Origin: Methylomarinum sp965277025 | GTDB taxonomy: Bacteria > Pseudomonadota > Gammaproteobacteria > Methylococcales > Methylomonadaceae | Length of the DNA stretch: 64,000 nucleotides | Reading direction: 5' to 3' | Assembly (NCBI GenBank): GCA_965277025.1 | Contig: OZ255706.1 | Location: forward strand, 310,001 to 374,000 | In this document: one piece after another, positions 63,121-64,000 of the stretch | Position numbering within the stretch: the first letter of the stretch is position 1 | Layout: each line of letters starts with the position of its first letter | The notes under the pieces: generated by a model | Told to the model about the DNA's origin: nothing | Seen by the model: the letters and a program-made list of their open reading frames with translations, nothing else | Database searches by the model: none | Made by a program: the position numbers and the translations under genes

Positions 63121-64000
63121 TAGGAGTCTGTCCGAGAAGGCGCCCCAAAAACTGCCAGAGTTATCCACAAGTACAAAATCTGTACAATGACAACCAAATT
63201 CGTTTACGCAACGATCAGATCGTCAAATTCAGCGCCTCAGGCCGATTAAAACGGCCTCCTGCGGCCTGAATTATACGATCATTCAGTGCTTTTTCCCGGT
63301 TTTACCCCTATTATGCCGGGTTCATGCTTGCGGTGACAAATTCCGGACAGACCACTCCCCTGGCAATGGAACGGGCAATTTTTTTCAGATTGTGAGTTGC
63401 ACACACCAGTGAAAATTCTCCGGCAACTTTCTTTTTTCCACGAACACTAAAACCACGAAAGCCACTGTTTTTGAGTTGCCCGAATACGGGCTCAACGATG
63501 ACTTTGCGTTGTTTGTAAACCGCCCTGGCTTCATTGGTTTGCATTTTGGCATTCATTTTTTGCCGCAAGGGTTCCTTGTCATCGGTTGTGATGGTGCGGG
63601 CGGCTCCCTGGCTGGATTTGCAGCAACGTGCGTGAAATGGACAGGCCTGGCAGGTGGCTGCCTCGCCTTGATAAACGCGCTTGCCGTCTTTATCTTCGCG
63701 CTTGAACGGAAGTGTCTGCCCGCCCGGACAGTGAAACACATCCTCAGTTTCATCATAAGTAAAGTCGGCTTTTACGACCTTGCGATCAGAGTCATCCAGT
63801 GCGACCACACGGGGTTTCTCGCCCTTGTCCGTGGCAATGTAACCATCCACTGAGGCATCTTCCAGTGCTTGCAGATTGCTGCCCGATTGATAACCATTGT
63901 CGACGCTGACTTGTTTGGGTAGCTGTCCGGTGGTTGCTTGCACTTGCTGTAATGCCGGCTCAAGTTCCTGTTTGTCATTGGCGTTTTGGCTGACATGCTG
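63121..64000 (-). mobile_element. IS1182-type element, partial at window edge
   Basis: The end GAGTCTGTCCGAGAA (63123) starts an element whose transposase runs leftward from beyond the window. The 3' non-coding part has a CAGGCCG/CGGCCTG hairpin (63238-63268). The same CTGTCCGAGAA string recurs at 49215-49225. Confidence 0.65.
63311..64000 (-). CDS. IS1182-family transposase, 5' end outside window
   Basis: The frame is open to the window edge (230 codons). It has VSVDNGYQSGSNLQAL (second catalytic D), the cysteine block TCQACPFHARCCKSSQG, and VIVEPVFGQLKNSGFRGFSV with the E of the triad, then LVCATHNLKKIAR. These are features of IS1182/DDE_Tnp_1_6 transposases. The N-terminal part with the first D is missing. 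Confidence 0.88.
   Translation of the reverse strand, partial: QHVSQNANDKQELEPALQQVQATTGQLPKQVSVDNGYQSGSNLQALEDASVDGYIATDKGEKPRVVALDDSDRKVVKADFTYDETEDVFHCPGGQTLPFKREDKDGKRVYQGEAATCQACPFHARCCKSSQGAARTITTDDKEPLRQKMNAKMQTNEARAVYKQRKVIVEPVFGQLKNSGFRGFSVRGKKKVAGEFSLVCATHNLKKIARSIARGVVCPEFVTASMNPA

Noticed and set aside
63160..63168. TTATCCACA, a perfect DnaA-box string
   Set aside because: It is a single box within the end of an IS element, with no cluster, AT-rich unwinding region or dnaA/dnaN neighbours; chance is likely.
1..64000. CRISPR array or tRNA genes
   Set aside because: No regularly spaced direct repeats and no cloverleaf with a CCA end were noticed on either strand; the read was by eye, so a weak tRNA could be missed.

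Overview
The window is a chromosomal segment from a gammaproteobacterial (type I, Methylococcales-like) methanotroph. The deciding evidence is a complete particulate methane monooxygenase operon, pmoC-pmoA-pmoB, on the minus strand at 17244-20192. It keeps the copper-ligand residues of PmoB and PmoC and is preceded by a good sigma70-type promoter. The housekeeping genes around it (metH, fumarase, glyQS, recBC, polA, tatABC, bioA, sua5) are gammaproteobacterial in type and arrangement. No tRNA, rRNA or CRISPR array was seen.

Layout. 1-2780: the 5' part of an HTTM/DCC membrane protein, a well-framed 42-residue membrane miniprotein with its own promoter and terminator, and a small membrane protein. 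2940-10258: a tight plus-strand run, metH - yqhA-like - glutaredoxin-like - class I fumarase - phosphomannomutase. 10470-15256: minus-strand lipoprotein, plsC-like acyltransferase, a 265-bp MITE-like element, glyS and glyQ. 15333-17040: an intact IS66-family element with an 8-bp target duplication, lying between glyQ and pmoB. 17244-20192: pmoCAB. 20459-27023: recC-recB with no adjacent recD. 27037-31404: a minus-strand four-gene set (acyltransferase, HAL/PAL-type ammonia-lyase, thioesterase, FAD oxidoreductase with an in-frame TAG) that resembles part of an aryl-polyene-type pigment pathway. 31646-36511: a PEP-CTERM gene destroyed by an IS3 element and by an IS4 element that itself carries an IS110 element. 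36586-49133: a YcnI-like secreted protein, polA, a second IS4 copy, hisE-tatABC-M23 peptidase-PBP1A, and convergent sua5-bioA. 49236-54711: a nested IS complex inside a second IS66 copy. 54934-61618: DUF898/M48 peptidase pair, a GC-rich ISAs1 element, a YcxB-like protein, an ABC-F ATPase and a truncated membrane protein. 61616-64000: IS701 copy, IS630 remnant and a partial IS1182-type transposase.

The main theme is heavy recent IS activity. IS66 (2 copies), IS4 (3 copies), IS701 (3 full copies and a fragment), IS3, IS110, ISAs1, IS1380, IS630 and IS1182 families are all present. Many ends and target duplications can be read exactly, which allows the order of insertion to be reconstructed. The IS110 element sits in an IS4 copy whose unoccupied sister copies are in the same window, so its ends and its probable bridge-RNA region can be set from the sequence itself. 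A dispersed palindromic intergenic repeat of about 140 bp (four copies or parts) is the clearest feature not explained by a standard gene or IS. I did not find a gene set that I could defend as a wholly new defence or enzymatic system; the ammonia-lyase cassette, the IS110 element and the repeat family are the best leads.
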